Shown piece after piece: positions 32,199-39,659 of a stretch of 64,000 bases of DNA. Within the stretch, counting starts at the first letter, position 1, and every line of letters starts with the position of its first letter. The DNA is from Gaiellaceae bacterium (GTDB lineage: Bacteria; Actinomycetota; Thermoleophilia; Gaiellales; Gaiellaceae). A program made the translations under genes and the position numbers. The notes beneath the pieces are model-generated. The model was not told where the DNA came from and did no database searches. It saw only the letters and a program-made list of their open reading frames with translations. The stretch lies in the NCBI GenBank assembly GCA_026002995.1, contig BPGK01000001.1, forward strand, positions 620,001-684,000, in the 5' to 3' direction.

Positions 32199-32615
32199 AT
32201 GAAACGCGTCGCTGCAGCGATGCTCATTGTTCTCGCCGTTCCGGCGGCGGCGACGGCATCGTCGGCCGGCCAGGTTGGTGCAAGCGCCACGACGGTCCGC
32301 ACCGAGCTCATGGAATGGATGGTGATGCCATCCAAGAGCCGCGTTCCCGCGGGGAAGGTCACCTTCGTGGTGACGAACAGCGGCAAGTTGAAGCACGACT
32401 TCGTCGTGCTCCGGACCAACCTCGCTCCCGGCAAGCTGCCGATAGTGGGCGCCAGGGCGAAAGAGCTGGGTCGCGTGGGAAGGACGCCCGTGTTCGGCCC
32501 GAAGCAGACGCGGAAGCTGACGCTGACGCTGAAGGCCGGGCGGTACGTGCTGATCTGCAACGTCCCCGCCCACTACATGGCCGGAATGCGGGTCGCGTTC
32601 CGCGTCGGAGGGTAG
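32199..32615 (+). CDS. secreted plastocyanin-like blue copper protein
   Basis: A 138-residue protein with a signal peptide (about 1-20) and one cupredoxin domain. Type 1 copper ligands are all visible: H66 in LKHDFVV, C120 and H125 in C-NVPA-H, and M130 in YMAGM, the C-x4-H-x4-M loop of plastocyanin- and sulfocyanin-like proteins. GGAGGG precedes the ATG. It could donate electrons to a partner such as the multicopper oxidase encoded next. Confidence 0.88.
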   Translation: MKRVAAAMLIVLAVPAAATASSAGQVGASATTVRTELMEWMVMPSKSRVPAGKVTFVVTNSGKLKHDFVVLRTNLAPGKLPIVGARAKELGRVGRTPVFGPKQTRKLTLTLKAGRYVLICNVPAHYMAGMRVAFRVGG

Positions 32616-32669
32616 CGCGTCGTGCGCCCGTGGCTTCACGATCCACGCGGGAGCCGCACCGACCGCGGC

Positions 32670-32701
32670 TTCACGGGACCTTCACGAGCCGTCTCTAGCG
32701 T
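32670..32701 (+). promoter_or_regulatory. promoter M: two-repeat box of the multicopper oxidase
   Basis: TTCAC (32670) and TTCAC (32681) are 11 bp apart. Ten bases later is TAGCGT (32696-32701). The leader to the chosen ATG is about 24 nt. Confidence 0.75.
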
Positions 32702-32731
32702 CGGGGTCAACCGATGGAGGGCACAGACGCA

Positions 32732-33820
32732 ATGAGTCAGCGATCGACCTTTTGGCTCGCCGCCGCGGGTCTCCTTGCCGCAATGCTCGCGCTCGGAGTC
32801 GGTCTCGTCGCCGTCGTTCGCGCCGACGACACCTCTCCAACAGGCGCTGCGACCGATGAGATGGGCATGGCGATGGGCGGCGGCGGCTCGATGATGGCGC
32901 ACATGACGCCGGCACCGATGGAAGGGGTACCCGACGCGACGGCGACCCGGGGCGGGCAGATCCTTCCGCACACCGTCGAGAACGGCGTCTGGGTATACGA
33001 GCTCGAGGCGAAGCCCGTGCGCTGGGAAATCCTGCCCAATACGCGTGTCACCGCGTGGACGTACAACGGCACCGTCCCGGGCCCGGAGATCCGCGTCCCT
33101 TACGGCCAGCGCGTGCGGATCGAGGTGCGAAACAGCCTCCCGGAGGCGACGACGGTCCACTGGCACGGGATCGACGTCCCGAACGCGATGGACGGTGTCC
33201 CCGAGGTGACACAGGACCCGATCGAGCCGGGGGAGACCTTCAGCTACGAGTTCGACGCCGTGCCGGCAGGCCGCGACGCGGCGGGTGGCACGTTCCTCTA
33301 CCACACGCACGGCCCGGAGGAGGACCGGCAGTTCGGCCTTGGTCTCTCCGGCGCCTTCGTGATCGAGCCGAACAAGGCACAGCGCTACGACGTCGAGAAG
33401 ACCGTCCTGATCCAGGAGTGGACGCTCAACCCCTCGACCGGCGAAACCTGGCCCGCGATGGAGATGACGGGGATGCTCCCGAACTTCTTCACCCTGAACG
33501 GGAAGAGCTTCCCCTCGACGGAGACCGTGAAGATGAAGGTCGGCCAGAGGGCGCTCTTCCGCCTCGTCGGCGCGGGTGCCTTCACGCACCCCATGCACCT
33601 ACACGGGACCGACTTCACCGTCCTCGCCAAGGACGGGCATCCCCTCTCGGCGCCCTTCAAGGCGGACGTGATCCAGGTCGCGCCCGGCGAGCGCTACGAC
33701 ATCGCCTTCACGCCTCAGCGCCCGGGCAAGTGGATCTTCCACTGCCACATCGGCCACCACCTGACGAACGACGGTGAGGATCCCGGCGGCCTACTCATGG
33801 TCGTCGAGGTCGCTGCCTGA
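32732..33820 (+). CDS. secreted multicopper oxidase
   Basis: A 362-residue enzyme. A signal segment (about 8-30) is followed by a Met/Gly-rich patch (DEMGMAMGGGGSMMAHM, 43-58). The copper motifs are H143-W-H145-G, H191-T-H193, H286-PMHLHG and H337-C-H-IGHH. The chain has two clear cupredoxin domains and is short for three-domain laccases. It oxidises phenols or Cu(I) using oxygen. ATG at 32732 was chosen over 32714 because GGAGGG lies 10 bases before it and the upstream codons add a non-signal extension. Confidence 0.9.
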   Translation: MSQRSTFWLAAAGLLAAMLALGVGLVAVVRADDTSPTGAATDEMGMAMGGGGSMMAHMTPAPMEGVPDATATRGGQILPHTVENGVWVYELEAKPVRWEILPNTRVTAWTYNGTVPGPEIRVPYGQRVRIEVRNSLPEATTVHWHGIDVPNAMDGVPEVTQDPIEPGETFSYEFDAVPAGRDAAGGTFLYHTHGPEEDRQFGLGLSGAFVIEPNKAQRYDVEKTVLIQEWTLNPSTGETWPAMEMTGMLPNFFTLNGKSFPSTETVKMKVGQRALFRLVGAGAFTHPMHLHGTDFTVLAKDGHPLSAPFKADVIQVAPGERYDIAFTPQRPGKWIFHCHIGHHLTNDGEDPGGLLMVVEVAA

Positions 33821-33838
33821 CCGGGAAAGGAGTCCAGC

Positions 33839-34054
33839 ATGAGCAAGCAGACGCTCGCGGTGATCGTCGGCGCGATCGTTCTCTTCGTCGTCGCCGTCAT
33901 CGGCGCGATGGCCTTCACGAGCGGGGGTGACTCCGGTACTCCCATGATGACGATGCCGGATGGGTCGATCATGCCGGCCGATCAGATGACGACCGAGGGC
34001 ACGCACACGATGGAGGACGGCTCGACGATGCCGGACGAGGAGATGGAGCCATAG
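33839..34054 (+). CDS. small membrane-anchored Met-rich protein
   Basis: A 71-residue protein: one N-terminal helix (LAVIVGAIVLFVVAVIGAMA) and an acidic, Met-rich outer tail (TPMMTMPDGSIMPADQMTT, HTMEDGSTMPDEEMEP) with nine methionines. GAAAGGAG precedes the ATG, 18 bp after the multicopper oxidase stop. It may supply Cu(I) to, or buffer copper for, the oxidase. No family is recognised. Confidence 0.75.
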   Translation: MSKQTLAVIVGAIVLFVVAVIGAMAFTSGGDSGTPMMTMPDGSIMPADQMTTEGTHTMEDGSTMPDEEMEP

Positions 34055-34123
34055 GTCGATCATCCCGCGCCTCCGACGGCGGTTCGAACGTGACCAGACC
34101 GCTGTGGCCGAAGCAGCCGGATC

Positions 34124-34579
34124 GTGAGCGCCGGCGTCGCGATGGCCGTCGCGCTCGGTCTCCTCATCGGTCCGCCGGCGAGCGGTCCGCCGAAGGTGGG
34201 TGGGACGATCAGCGTCGCGCCGCCGCCCGCGTGGATCGAGGTTGGTGCGCGCTCGCGCTGGCTGGCATACGGCAGCTACTGCTGGGGGACGGCGTGCGTC
34301 GACATGCTGCCGCCCGAATCACGACCCGACTTACCGCGGGTGAACGTGACACCGGGCCGGATGCTCCGCGTCCACTTCGCCTTCGAGCCGTCGAGGGCGA
34401 GCGTGCACGTGCTGAGGGCCACGAGATGGGTCAGGCTCGCGTCCATCGGAGGGCGAACGCTCAGCTTTCGCGCCCGCAGAGGGATTCTGATCGTGGATGC
34501 GAGCGGTGCGCGCGGGAGCGCGAGCTACGTCGCACGACTCGTCTCGTCGGTGTCCACCGCGGGCCAGAAGAGCCCATGA
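34124..34579 (+). CDS. putative exported protein of unknown function
   Basis: A 151-residue protein from GTG at 34124 (ATG at 34142 is an alternative). A short hydrophobic lead (AGVAMAVALGLLIG) may be a signal. The mature part has YGSYCWGTACVDM, a close cysteine pair, and beta-rich sequence. I do not recognise it. There is no strong ribosome site, so start and expression are uncertain. Confidence 0.5.
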   Translation: MSAGVAMAVALGLLIGPPASGPPKVGGTISVAPPPAWIEVGARSRWLAYGSYCWGTACVDMLPPESRPDLPRVNVTPGRMLRVHFAFEPSRASVHVLRATRWVRLASIGGRTLSFRARRGILIVDASGARGSASYVARLVSSVSTAGQKSP

Positions 34580-34652
34580 GCAGCCACTTTCTGCGATTGA
34601 GCTGTCGATGTTGCTCGCATTTCTCCTCCCCGATCTGTACGATCCTCCGCCT

Positions 34653-34976
34653 GTGATCCGGCTCCGGTGCATGCTCGAGCGCGGGCGCGCTCATCCGGTT
34701 CTCGGCCCGATCCTCTTGATCGTGCTCGTGCTGCTGCTCGCGATCGTCTTCTTGCACGTAGCGCAGGAGGGGAACGCCGCCACCGAGGTCGGTGCGATGT
34801 GCCTTGCACTTGCGACCGTTCTCGCACTCCCGCTGCTCGAGCGACTCCACCGGCGCACCTCCGAGCCTCTGGTCGCCGTCCGCGGTGACCGCGGCCCGCC
34901 ACAGGTCAGCGACGTGCCGATCCCGCGGCCGGTCGTCGTAGCCGTCCCCGCGCGGACTCTCCCTCTTCGGCGTTGA
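34653..34976 (+). CDS. putative two-helix membrane protein
   Basis: A 107-residue protein from GTG at 34653, with two hydrophobic helices (PILLIVLVLLLAIVFLHVA and TEVGAMCLALATVLALPLL) and a Pro/Val-rich basic tail. An earlier in-frame ATG at 34608 would add 15 residues. No ribosome site is evident; TACGAT just upstream could be a -10 for a near-leaderless transcript. Function unknown. Confidence 0.45.
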   Translation: MIRLRCMLERGRAHPVLGPILLIVLVLLLAIVFLHVAQEGNAATEVGAMCLALATVLALPLLERLHRRTSEPLVAVRGDRGPPQVSDVPIPRPVVVAVPARTLPLRR

Positions 34977-35037
34977 CAGGCGAGCGCCCCGGGAAGGGCG
35001 CTCCACGAGTTCCTGCCATCGATCGAAAGGGAACGCG

Positions 35038-36225
35038 TTGACCTTGCGACCCAAGCACGTCCGACAATCGAAGAGCTTCGTTCCTGTCCGGCTCATCGCC
35101 GCCCTCGCCGTCGGCCTCGCTGTCATGCTCGGTGCGACCGTGAGCGCGGGCGCTCAGTCCGTCGAGGACAAGCGTGCACAGGCCGAGGCGATCATCGCCG
35201 AGATCCAGCGTCTCGACGAGGAGGTCGGCGCCGCGGCCGAGCGCTGGAACGGGGCCAACCTCGAGCTTCAGTCCCTGACAAGCGAGCTCGCTCAGACGCG
35301 CCGACACCTCGGGATCGCGCGGCGCACGTACCGCGTCTCGCAGGAGCGGGTCGCGCAGCGCCTACGCGACCTCTACATCAACGGCAGCCCAGACTCGACC
35401 CTCGAAGTCCTCCTCGGAGCCCAAAGCCTCGACGCGATCATCACCGGGCTCGACGCGACCCAGCGGATCGCCTCCCAGGACGCGCGGATCACACGCGAGG
35501 CGAGAGCAGCACGGACACGCGTCGCCGAGCGCGAGGAGCAGCTGACCAAGGCGCGCGAGCGGCAGACGCAGGTCGTTGCGGCGCTCGCCGCCGAGAAGCA
35601 GGCGATCGAGGGGAAGCTCGCCGAGCGGCAGGTCCTGCTCGCGTCCGTGAAGGACGAGATCGCGCGGATGCAAGAGGCCGAGCGCCGTCGCCAGGCGGAA
35701 CTGCGCCGGCAGGCCCAACTCGAGCTCGAGCGCCAGCGCCGTGCTGCAGAAGCAGCAAGTGCCGCAGCCGAGCAGGCCGCGGCGCGGACGTCGTCAAGCG
35801 ACGGCGACGGCCTGTCGACCCCGGCGCAGGAGACGCCGGACTACGTCCCGCCGCCCGCGGACGCCTCCAAAGGCGCCCAGGTAGTCGCCATCGCGATGCA
35901 GTACCTCGGGATTCCGTACGTGTGGGGAGGTGCGTCTCCCTCGCAGGGCTTCGACTGCTCCGGGCTCACGATGTACGTCTTCGCTCAGGTCGGGGTCTCG
36001 CTCCCGCACTACGCGGCTGCGCAGTATCAGATGGGCGTTCCCGTCTCGAAGGACCAGCTTCAGCCGGGCGACCTCGTCTTCTTCCGCGGGCTCGGGCACA
36101 TGGGCATGTACATCGGCGGCGGCAACTTCATCCATGCTCCGCATACGGGCGACGTAGTGAAGATCTCGCCGCTCTCCGACTCGTACTACGTCGCGAACTG
36201 GGTGGGTGCCCGGCGCGTGCTCTGA
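35038..36225 (+). CDS. secreted NlpC/P60 peptidoglycan hydrolase
   Basis: A 395-residue protein from TTG at 35038 (GAAAGGGA upstream). A signal peptide (about 17-39) is followed by a long coiled coil (about 40-250) with many EL/AE/RQ heptads, a Ser/Pro linker, and an NlpC/P60 domain (about 285-395). The catalytic Cys is in FDCSGLTMYVF, the His in LGHMGMYIGGGNFIHA. This is the RipA-type arrangement; the enzyme cuts D-Glu-mDAP bonds during cell separation. A short GAGCGCC/GGCGCTC hairpin lies in the leader (34982-35002). Confidence 0.9.
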   Translation: MTLRPKHVRQSKSFVPVRLIAALAVGLAVMLGATVSAGAQSVEDKRAQAEAIIAEIQRLDEEVGAAAERWNGANLELQSLTSELAQTRRHLGIARRTYRVSQERVAQRLRDLYINGSPDSTLEVLLGAQSLDAIITGLDATQRIASQDARITREARAARTRVAEREEQLTKARERQTQVVAALAAEKQAIEGKLAERQVLLASVKDEIARMQEAERRRQAELRRQAQLELERQRRAAEAASAAAEQAAARTSSSDGDGLSTPAQETPDYVPPPADASKGAQVVAIAMQYLGIPYVWGGASPSQGFDCSGLTMYVFAQVGVSLPHYAAAQYQMGVPVSKDQLQPGDLVFFRGLGHMGMYIGGGNFIHAPHTGDVVKISPLSDSYYVANWVGARRVL

Positions 36226-36228
36226 CTT

Positions 36229-36867
36229 GTGGCCGAGAAGAAGCCTCAGGTGCCGACGCGTCCTCGCCGTCAGGCGGGACCGAAGCGGCGCGACACGCAC
36301 GTCTCGGCACGGTGGCGCATGCCCGCGGTCGTCGCCGGGGCCGCTGTACTCGTGCTCGCTGCCGCCGCCGGCGCCATCGTCTTGGCGCGCGGCGGAGGCG
36401 AGGAGGCCGTCGCCGAGACGCTCGCCGCCGCCGGCTGCACGCTCAGGAGCTACCCAGAGCAGGCGGCCAGGCATCTGGCCTCCTACGACGCGAAGGTGAA
36501 CTACGACTCGATGCCGCCGACGAGCGGGCCACATCACGAGCGGCCGGTGATCTGGGGTTCCTACGCGGAGCCTGTCGTGACCCTTCAGACGCCGCACAAC
36601 CTGGAGCACGGCGGCATCGTCATCCACTACGGCGACGGGGTTGCTTCGGCGACGCGCGAGCAGCTGCAGGCGTTCTACGACGAGAGCCCGAACGGAATGG
36701 TGTTGGCGCCGCTGCCCGAGCTCGGCAAGCGCATCACCCTGACGGCATGGACGAAACTCGCGACGTGCGAGCAGTTCGACGAGGACGCGTTCGCCGCCTT
36801 CCGTGGCACCTATCGGGGCAAGGGGCCCGAGCGAGTCCCCGTGGGCATCCTCCAACCGGGGACCTGA
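36229..36867 (+). CDS. DUF3105 membrane-anchored protein
   Basis: A 212-residue protein from GTG, 3 bp after the NlpC/P60 stop. A basic cytosolic tail and one helix (AVVAGAAVLVLAAAAGAIVLA) precede the DUF3105 domain, with the hallmarks YDSMPPTSGPHHERPVIWG, LEHGGIVIHY and LPELGKRITLTAW. A Cys pair (GCTLRSYPEQ and LATCEQFDE) may be linked. DUF3105 proteins are secreted actinobacterial proteins of unknown role. Confidence 0.88.
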   Translation: MAEKKPQVPTRPRRQAGPKRRDTHVSARWRMPAVVAGAAVLVLAAAAGAIVLARGGGEEAVAETLAAAGCTLRSYPEQAARHLASYDAKVNYDSMPPTSGPHHERPVIWGSYAEPVVTLQTPHNLEHGGIVIHYGDGVASATREQLQAFYDESPNGMVLAPLPELGKRITLTAWTKLATCEQFDEDAFAAFRGTYRGKGPERVPVGILQPGT

Positions 36868-36888
36868 TCACTGCTGACGACGAGGAGA

Positions 36889-36910
36889 ACGGCGGTTCGA
36901 TGCCCGCCGT
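36889..36910 (+). terminator. possible hairpin terminator after DUF3105
   Basis: A 7-bp stem ACGGCGG/CCGCCGT has an 8-nt loop, 22 bp after the stop. No T-run follows, so the call is weak. Confidence 0.4.
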
Positions 36911-36945
36911 GACGCTACGGGTGACGATCATCGGCAGCTGCGGTC

Positions 36946-36974
36946 TTGACGCATGCCACGCGATCGCATAGGTT
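36946..36974 (+). promoter_or_regulatory. strong consensus-like promoter into a gene-free leader
   Basis: TTGACG, a 17-bp spacer and TAGGTT face right into 36975-37157. That stretch has small stems (AGGCT-C-AGCCT) but no gene. It may be the leader of the HTH gene at 37158 or an unassigned RNA. The region 36868-37157 otherwise holds only the hairpin above. Confidence 0.5.
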
Positions 36975-37140
36975 GCTCCCTGCGCCGAGCACGGAGCGCG
37001 ATTAGGTCGAGGCTCAGCCTGAGGGCTCTACGCGGAAGCGGACGGTCAACGGGCTGAGTGGACGAAAGCGCCACCGGCTCGGCGAACTCTTGGTCCCGTC
37101 TGTGTCCCGCCCGCCCTTTGCCCGGCGTAGAGTGTTGATC

Positions 37141-37433
37141 CGGGTTAACCTCGAGCCGTGCGGATCGACTCGCGCACCGAGCTCGTAGTCGCCGCCGACA
37201 TCGCCGAGCGGCTCAGCCTCTCCCGCGCCCGCGTCTCGGTGCTCGCTAGCAGCCCCGGGTTCCCGCGACCGGTAGGGAGGCTCGGCCGCTCACTCGTGTG
37301 GCGCTGGTCAACCGTTGAGCGCTGGGCCCGCGAGACGGGCCGCCTACATCCGGCCGAGTAGTCCGAGACACAGAGCCACCTGCGGTGGGGCGAGGGGCGG
37401 CATCGCGTGCGCCGTCTACTAACTCGGGTTAAC
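37141..37433 (+). repeat. CGGGTTAAC repeated upstream of two element genes
   Basis: The nonamer CGGGTTAAC occurs at 37141-37149 and 37425-37433, 17 and 27 bp upstream of the first two genes of the element. In the first copy TAACCT serves as a -10 six bases before a GTG. The GTTAAC core is palindromic and may be an operator for an element-encoded HTH protein. Confidence 0.45.
37158..37361 (+). CDS. AlpA/excisionase-like helix-turn-helix protein
   Basis: A 67-residue protein with an HTH at about 11-45 (AADIAERLSLSRARVSVLA, FPRPVGRLGRSLVWRWSTV), as in AlpA-type regulators and excisionases of mobile elements. The GTG start follows the -10-like TAACCT by six bases, so the transcript may be leaderless. 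It is the first gene of the element and may control excision or the promoters carrying CGGGTTAAC. Confidence 0.75.
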   Translation: MRIDSRTELVVAADIAERLSLSRARVSVLASSPGFPRPVGRLGRSLVWRWSTVERWARETGRLHPAE

Positions 37434-37451
37434 AGCAACGGAGAAGGTGCA

Positions 37452-37694
37452 GTGAGGAGGTACCGGGTTGATCGCGAGGAGCTTTCGGAGTTTCTCGCCC
37501 GGCAGGTTCGGCTCGTCGAGTCGCTGCCGGCCGAAGCCGCCACGGCGGCGGCGGACGGCTATGGCGACGGGCTGGACGACGCGGAGCGGGAGGCGGTGTG
37601 GCTCGCGGCCGGGATCGCGACCTTCATCGGGCACGCGATCGCGGACGAGCCGGAGCGGTTCATCGTCGCGGCGCAGGAGCGCTGCGCAGCCTAG
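37452..37694 (+). CDS. small element protein of unknown function
   Basis: An 80-residue acidic protein from GTG at 37452, with GGAGAAGG upstream. The start RRYRVDREELSEFLARQV resembles the end of excisionase-type HTH proteins; the rest is Ala/Glu-rich and helical. An earlier in-frame ATG at 37407 exists but overlaps the second CGGGTTAAC copy. Function unknown. Confidence 0.55.
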   Translation: MRRYRVDREELSEFLARQVRLVESLPAEAATAAADGYGDGLDDAEREAVWLAAGIATFIGHAIADEPERFIVAAQERCAA

Positions 37695-37710
37695 GAAGGA
37701 GGAAGAGGAG

Positions 37711-38733
37711 ATGACGACGGAGGTAGTCAGCTATGCAGTCGAGGAGGCGGAGCGGCTCTGGCTCGGGCGCACGCCCGAAGCCTGGGGCGACGTCGTGCGG
37801 ATCGTGCCGGAAGAGGCGCGGGACGCGGCTTCGATGGTCGCCGCCGCCGGGCTGGACTGGCAGGTCGAGCAGCATCCCGTGGAAGCGGTCATCGAGCGGG
37901 AGTATCAGTCCCTGCGCGTGCCCGTGCCGCGGCACGTCGCGAACGTACGCAGCGACACGCGCGCGGTGCTCGGCGTGGTCGGCGACGGCTACGAGCCGCT
38001 CCAAAACGCGGCCGCCTTCGTCTTCTGCGACGCAATCACCGACTCGGGGCGTGCCCACTGGATCGGAGCAGGATCGACCCGCGGCGGCGCACGCGTGCAC
38101 GCGCTCATGCGACTCGACCGCGAGATCCGGATCGGCGGGGAGGAGGGGGAGGACGTGCTCCCGCTGCTCTGCTTCCGCAACGGGCACGACGGCGGCCTCG
38201 CGGTCACCGTCTCAGTGGTGCCCTTCCGGCTTGCCTGCCTGAATGGGATGCTGCTTCCGATCGAGGGCGCGCAGCGCACCTGGAAGGCCCGGCACACAGC
38301 GAACGTCGAGGCGAAGCTCGCGGACGCGCGGCGAACGCTCGGGATCGCTTGGCGCTACTACGACGAGCTGGAGCGGCTCGGCGAGCGGCTGATCCGCGAG
38401 CGCATCGACGGGCGGGAGTTCGAGCGCTTCCTCGCGCGGCTGGTGCCGCTGCCCGATCCGGTTCCCGACGAGGGCGGACGGGCCGTGCGCAACGTGGAGC
38501 GGGTGCGAGAGGCGATCCGCACCGCCTACCGCGCGGCCCCCGACCTCGAGCACGTGCGCGGCACTCGCTGGGGCGCGCTGCAGGCGGTCACCGCCTACGT
38601 CGACCACGTGCAGCCGACGAGGCAGCGCGCAGGGCGGACGGCGGCTGAGGCGCGCTTCGAGCGCCAGACGGAGCCCCAGCCGCTCAAGGATCGAGCGCTC
38701 GCGCTCCTCACGGAAGGAGGTGAGGAGCGATGA
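37711..38733 (+). CDS. DUF932 phage/plasmid-like protein
   Basis: A 340-residue protein. The centre has VGDGYEPLQNAAAFVFCDAI and SVVPFRLACLNGMLL, characteristic of DUF932 proteins found on plasmids and phages. The function of the family is not established; nucleic-acid roles are suspected. GGAAGAGGAG immediately precedes the ATG. The stop overlaps the ParB start by 4 bp. Confidence 0.85.
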   Translation: MTTEVVSYAVEEAERLWLGRTPEAWGDVVRIVPEEARDAASMVAAAGLDWQVEQHPVEAVIEREYQSLRVPVPRHVANVRSDTRAVLGVVGDGYEPLQNAAAFVFCDAITDSGRAHWIGAGSTRGGARVHALMRLDREIRIGGEEGEDVLPLLCFRNGHDGGLAVTVSVVPFRLACLNGMLLPIEGAQRTWKARHTANVEAKLADARRTLGIAWRYYDELERLGERLIRERIDGREFERFLARLVPLPDPVPDEGGRAVRNVERVREAIRTAYRAAPDLEHVRGTRWGALQAVTAYVDHVQPTRQRAGRTAAEARFERQTEPQPLKDRALALLTEGGEER

Positions 38734-39659
38734 CCGCGACCTTGACCATGGTGCCGCTCGCGAAGATCAAGCCACGCCCGGACTTCAACCCGCGCCGGGA
38801 GTTCACCGACGAGCAGATGGCCGAGCTGGTCGCGTCGGTCAAGCAGCACGGGATCATCACTCCGCTCACACTCGCCCCCGACGGCGATGGCTTCGTGATC
38901 GTCGCCGGCGAGCGCCGCTACCGAGCGGCGAAGCAGGCGAAGCTGAAGGAGGTCCCCGCTCAGGTGCGCGAGGGGGACGGCGACGCGCTCGCGCTCGCGG
39001 TGGCCGAGAACGTGATCCGCGCCGACCTGAACCCGGTCGAGGAGGCGCGCGCCTACGAGCGCCTCTTGGCCGAGCACGGCGACGCGGCGAGAGTGGCCAG
39101 GCTCGTCGGCCGCAGCGAGAAGCTGATCGCCGACCGGCTCGCCCTCCTCCGCCTCCCCGACGAGGCGCAAGCGCTGCTCGCCGCCCGCCGGGTGCCGCTG
39201 GCCTGCGCGCCCGCGCTGATCCAGATTGCGGAGCGCGAGCCGCTCCTCGCTGACCTCTGCGCCGCCTGGCTGGCGGAGCGGCCGAAGGCGGCTGCGGGCT
39301 TCCCCTCCGCGCCGGGCGAGGTCGTCGACGGCGTGCTCGAGGCGGAGTGGCAGGACGGCTCTCATGCACCGCCTCGACCGCGCCTTTCCGGAGTTCGGGT
39401 GGCGTCGGGATGCGCACGGTTGGGTGGCGACGAACGAAGAGCACACCCACTCACGCCTCGGCGTGCGCGCCGAGCGCGTGGTTGCGCACGGTCCGGCGCC
39501 GCGCGGGTTTCTCGTGCACGGCGGCGAGCCGATGCTGTGGACCGCCTACGTGAACGGCGGCGCCGTGCCGCGAGGCGTGGGTTTCGTACGGGTGGTCCGG
39601 GAGATCGCGGAACGCGCCGGCGTCGACACGGCGCCGCTCGACCGTCCGCAACCACGTGA
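38730..39659 (+). CDS. ParB-like nuclease/partition protein
   Basis: The first 210 residues are a ParB/Srx-type domain: PLAKIKPRPDFNPRREF, IITPLTLAPDG, VIVAGERRYRAAK and AVAENVIRADLNPVEEARAYERL, then an HTH (AARVARLVGRSEKLIADRL). After about residue 212 the frame reads as Arg/Ala-rich, shadow-like sequence that overlaps the primase by 296 bp. The true end is probably near 39360, either through a lost stop or a one-base shift. It may regulate or partition the element. Confidence 0.7.
   Translation: MTATLTMVPLAKIKPRPDFNPRREFTDEQMAELVASVKQHGIITPLTLAPDGDGFVIVAGERRYRAAKQAKLKEVPAQVREGDGDALALAVAENVIRADLNPVEEARAYERLLAEHGDAARVARLVGRSEKLIADRLALLRLPDEAQALLAARRVPLACAPALIQIAEREPLLADLCAAWLAERPKAAAGFPSAPGEVVDGVLEAEWQDGSHAPPRPRLSGVRVASGCARLGGDERRAHPLTPRRARRARGCARSGAARVSRARRRADAVDRLRERRRRAARRGFRTGGPGDRGTRRRRHGAARPSATT

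Noticed and set aside
3051-32701. Reading the TTCAC repeats as a phosphate (PHO) regulon
   Set aside because: The repeats resemble Streptomyces PhoP units, but no pst, phoU, alkaline phosphatase or polyphosphate gene follows any of them; the genes are metal and thiol related. I kept the family resemblance and dropped the phosphate reading.
34973-35037. TTGACA promoter or c-di-AMP (ydaO) riboswitch before the NlpC/P60 gene
   Set aside because: No -10 lies at 17-18 bp from TTGACA, and the leader is too short and lacks the riboswitch's conserved segments; only a small GC hairpin is visible.
36868-37157. Left att copy of the tRNA-Ala 3' end
   Set aside because: GGTTCGAT at 36894 resembles a T-arm, but flanking bases do not match the tRNA at 42138-42210.
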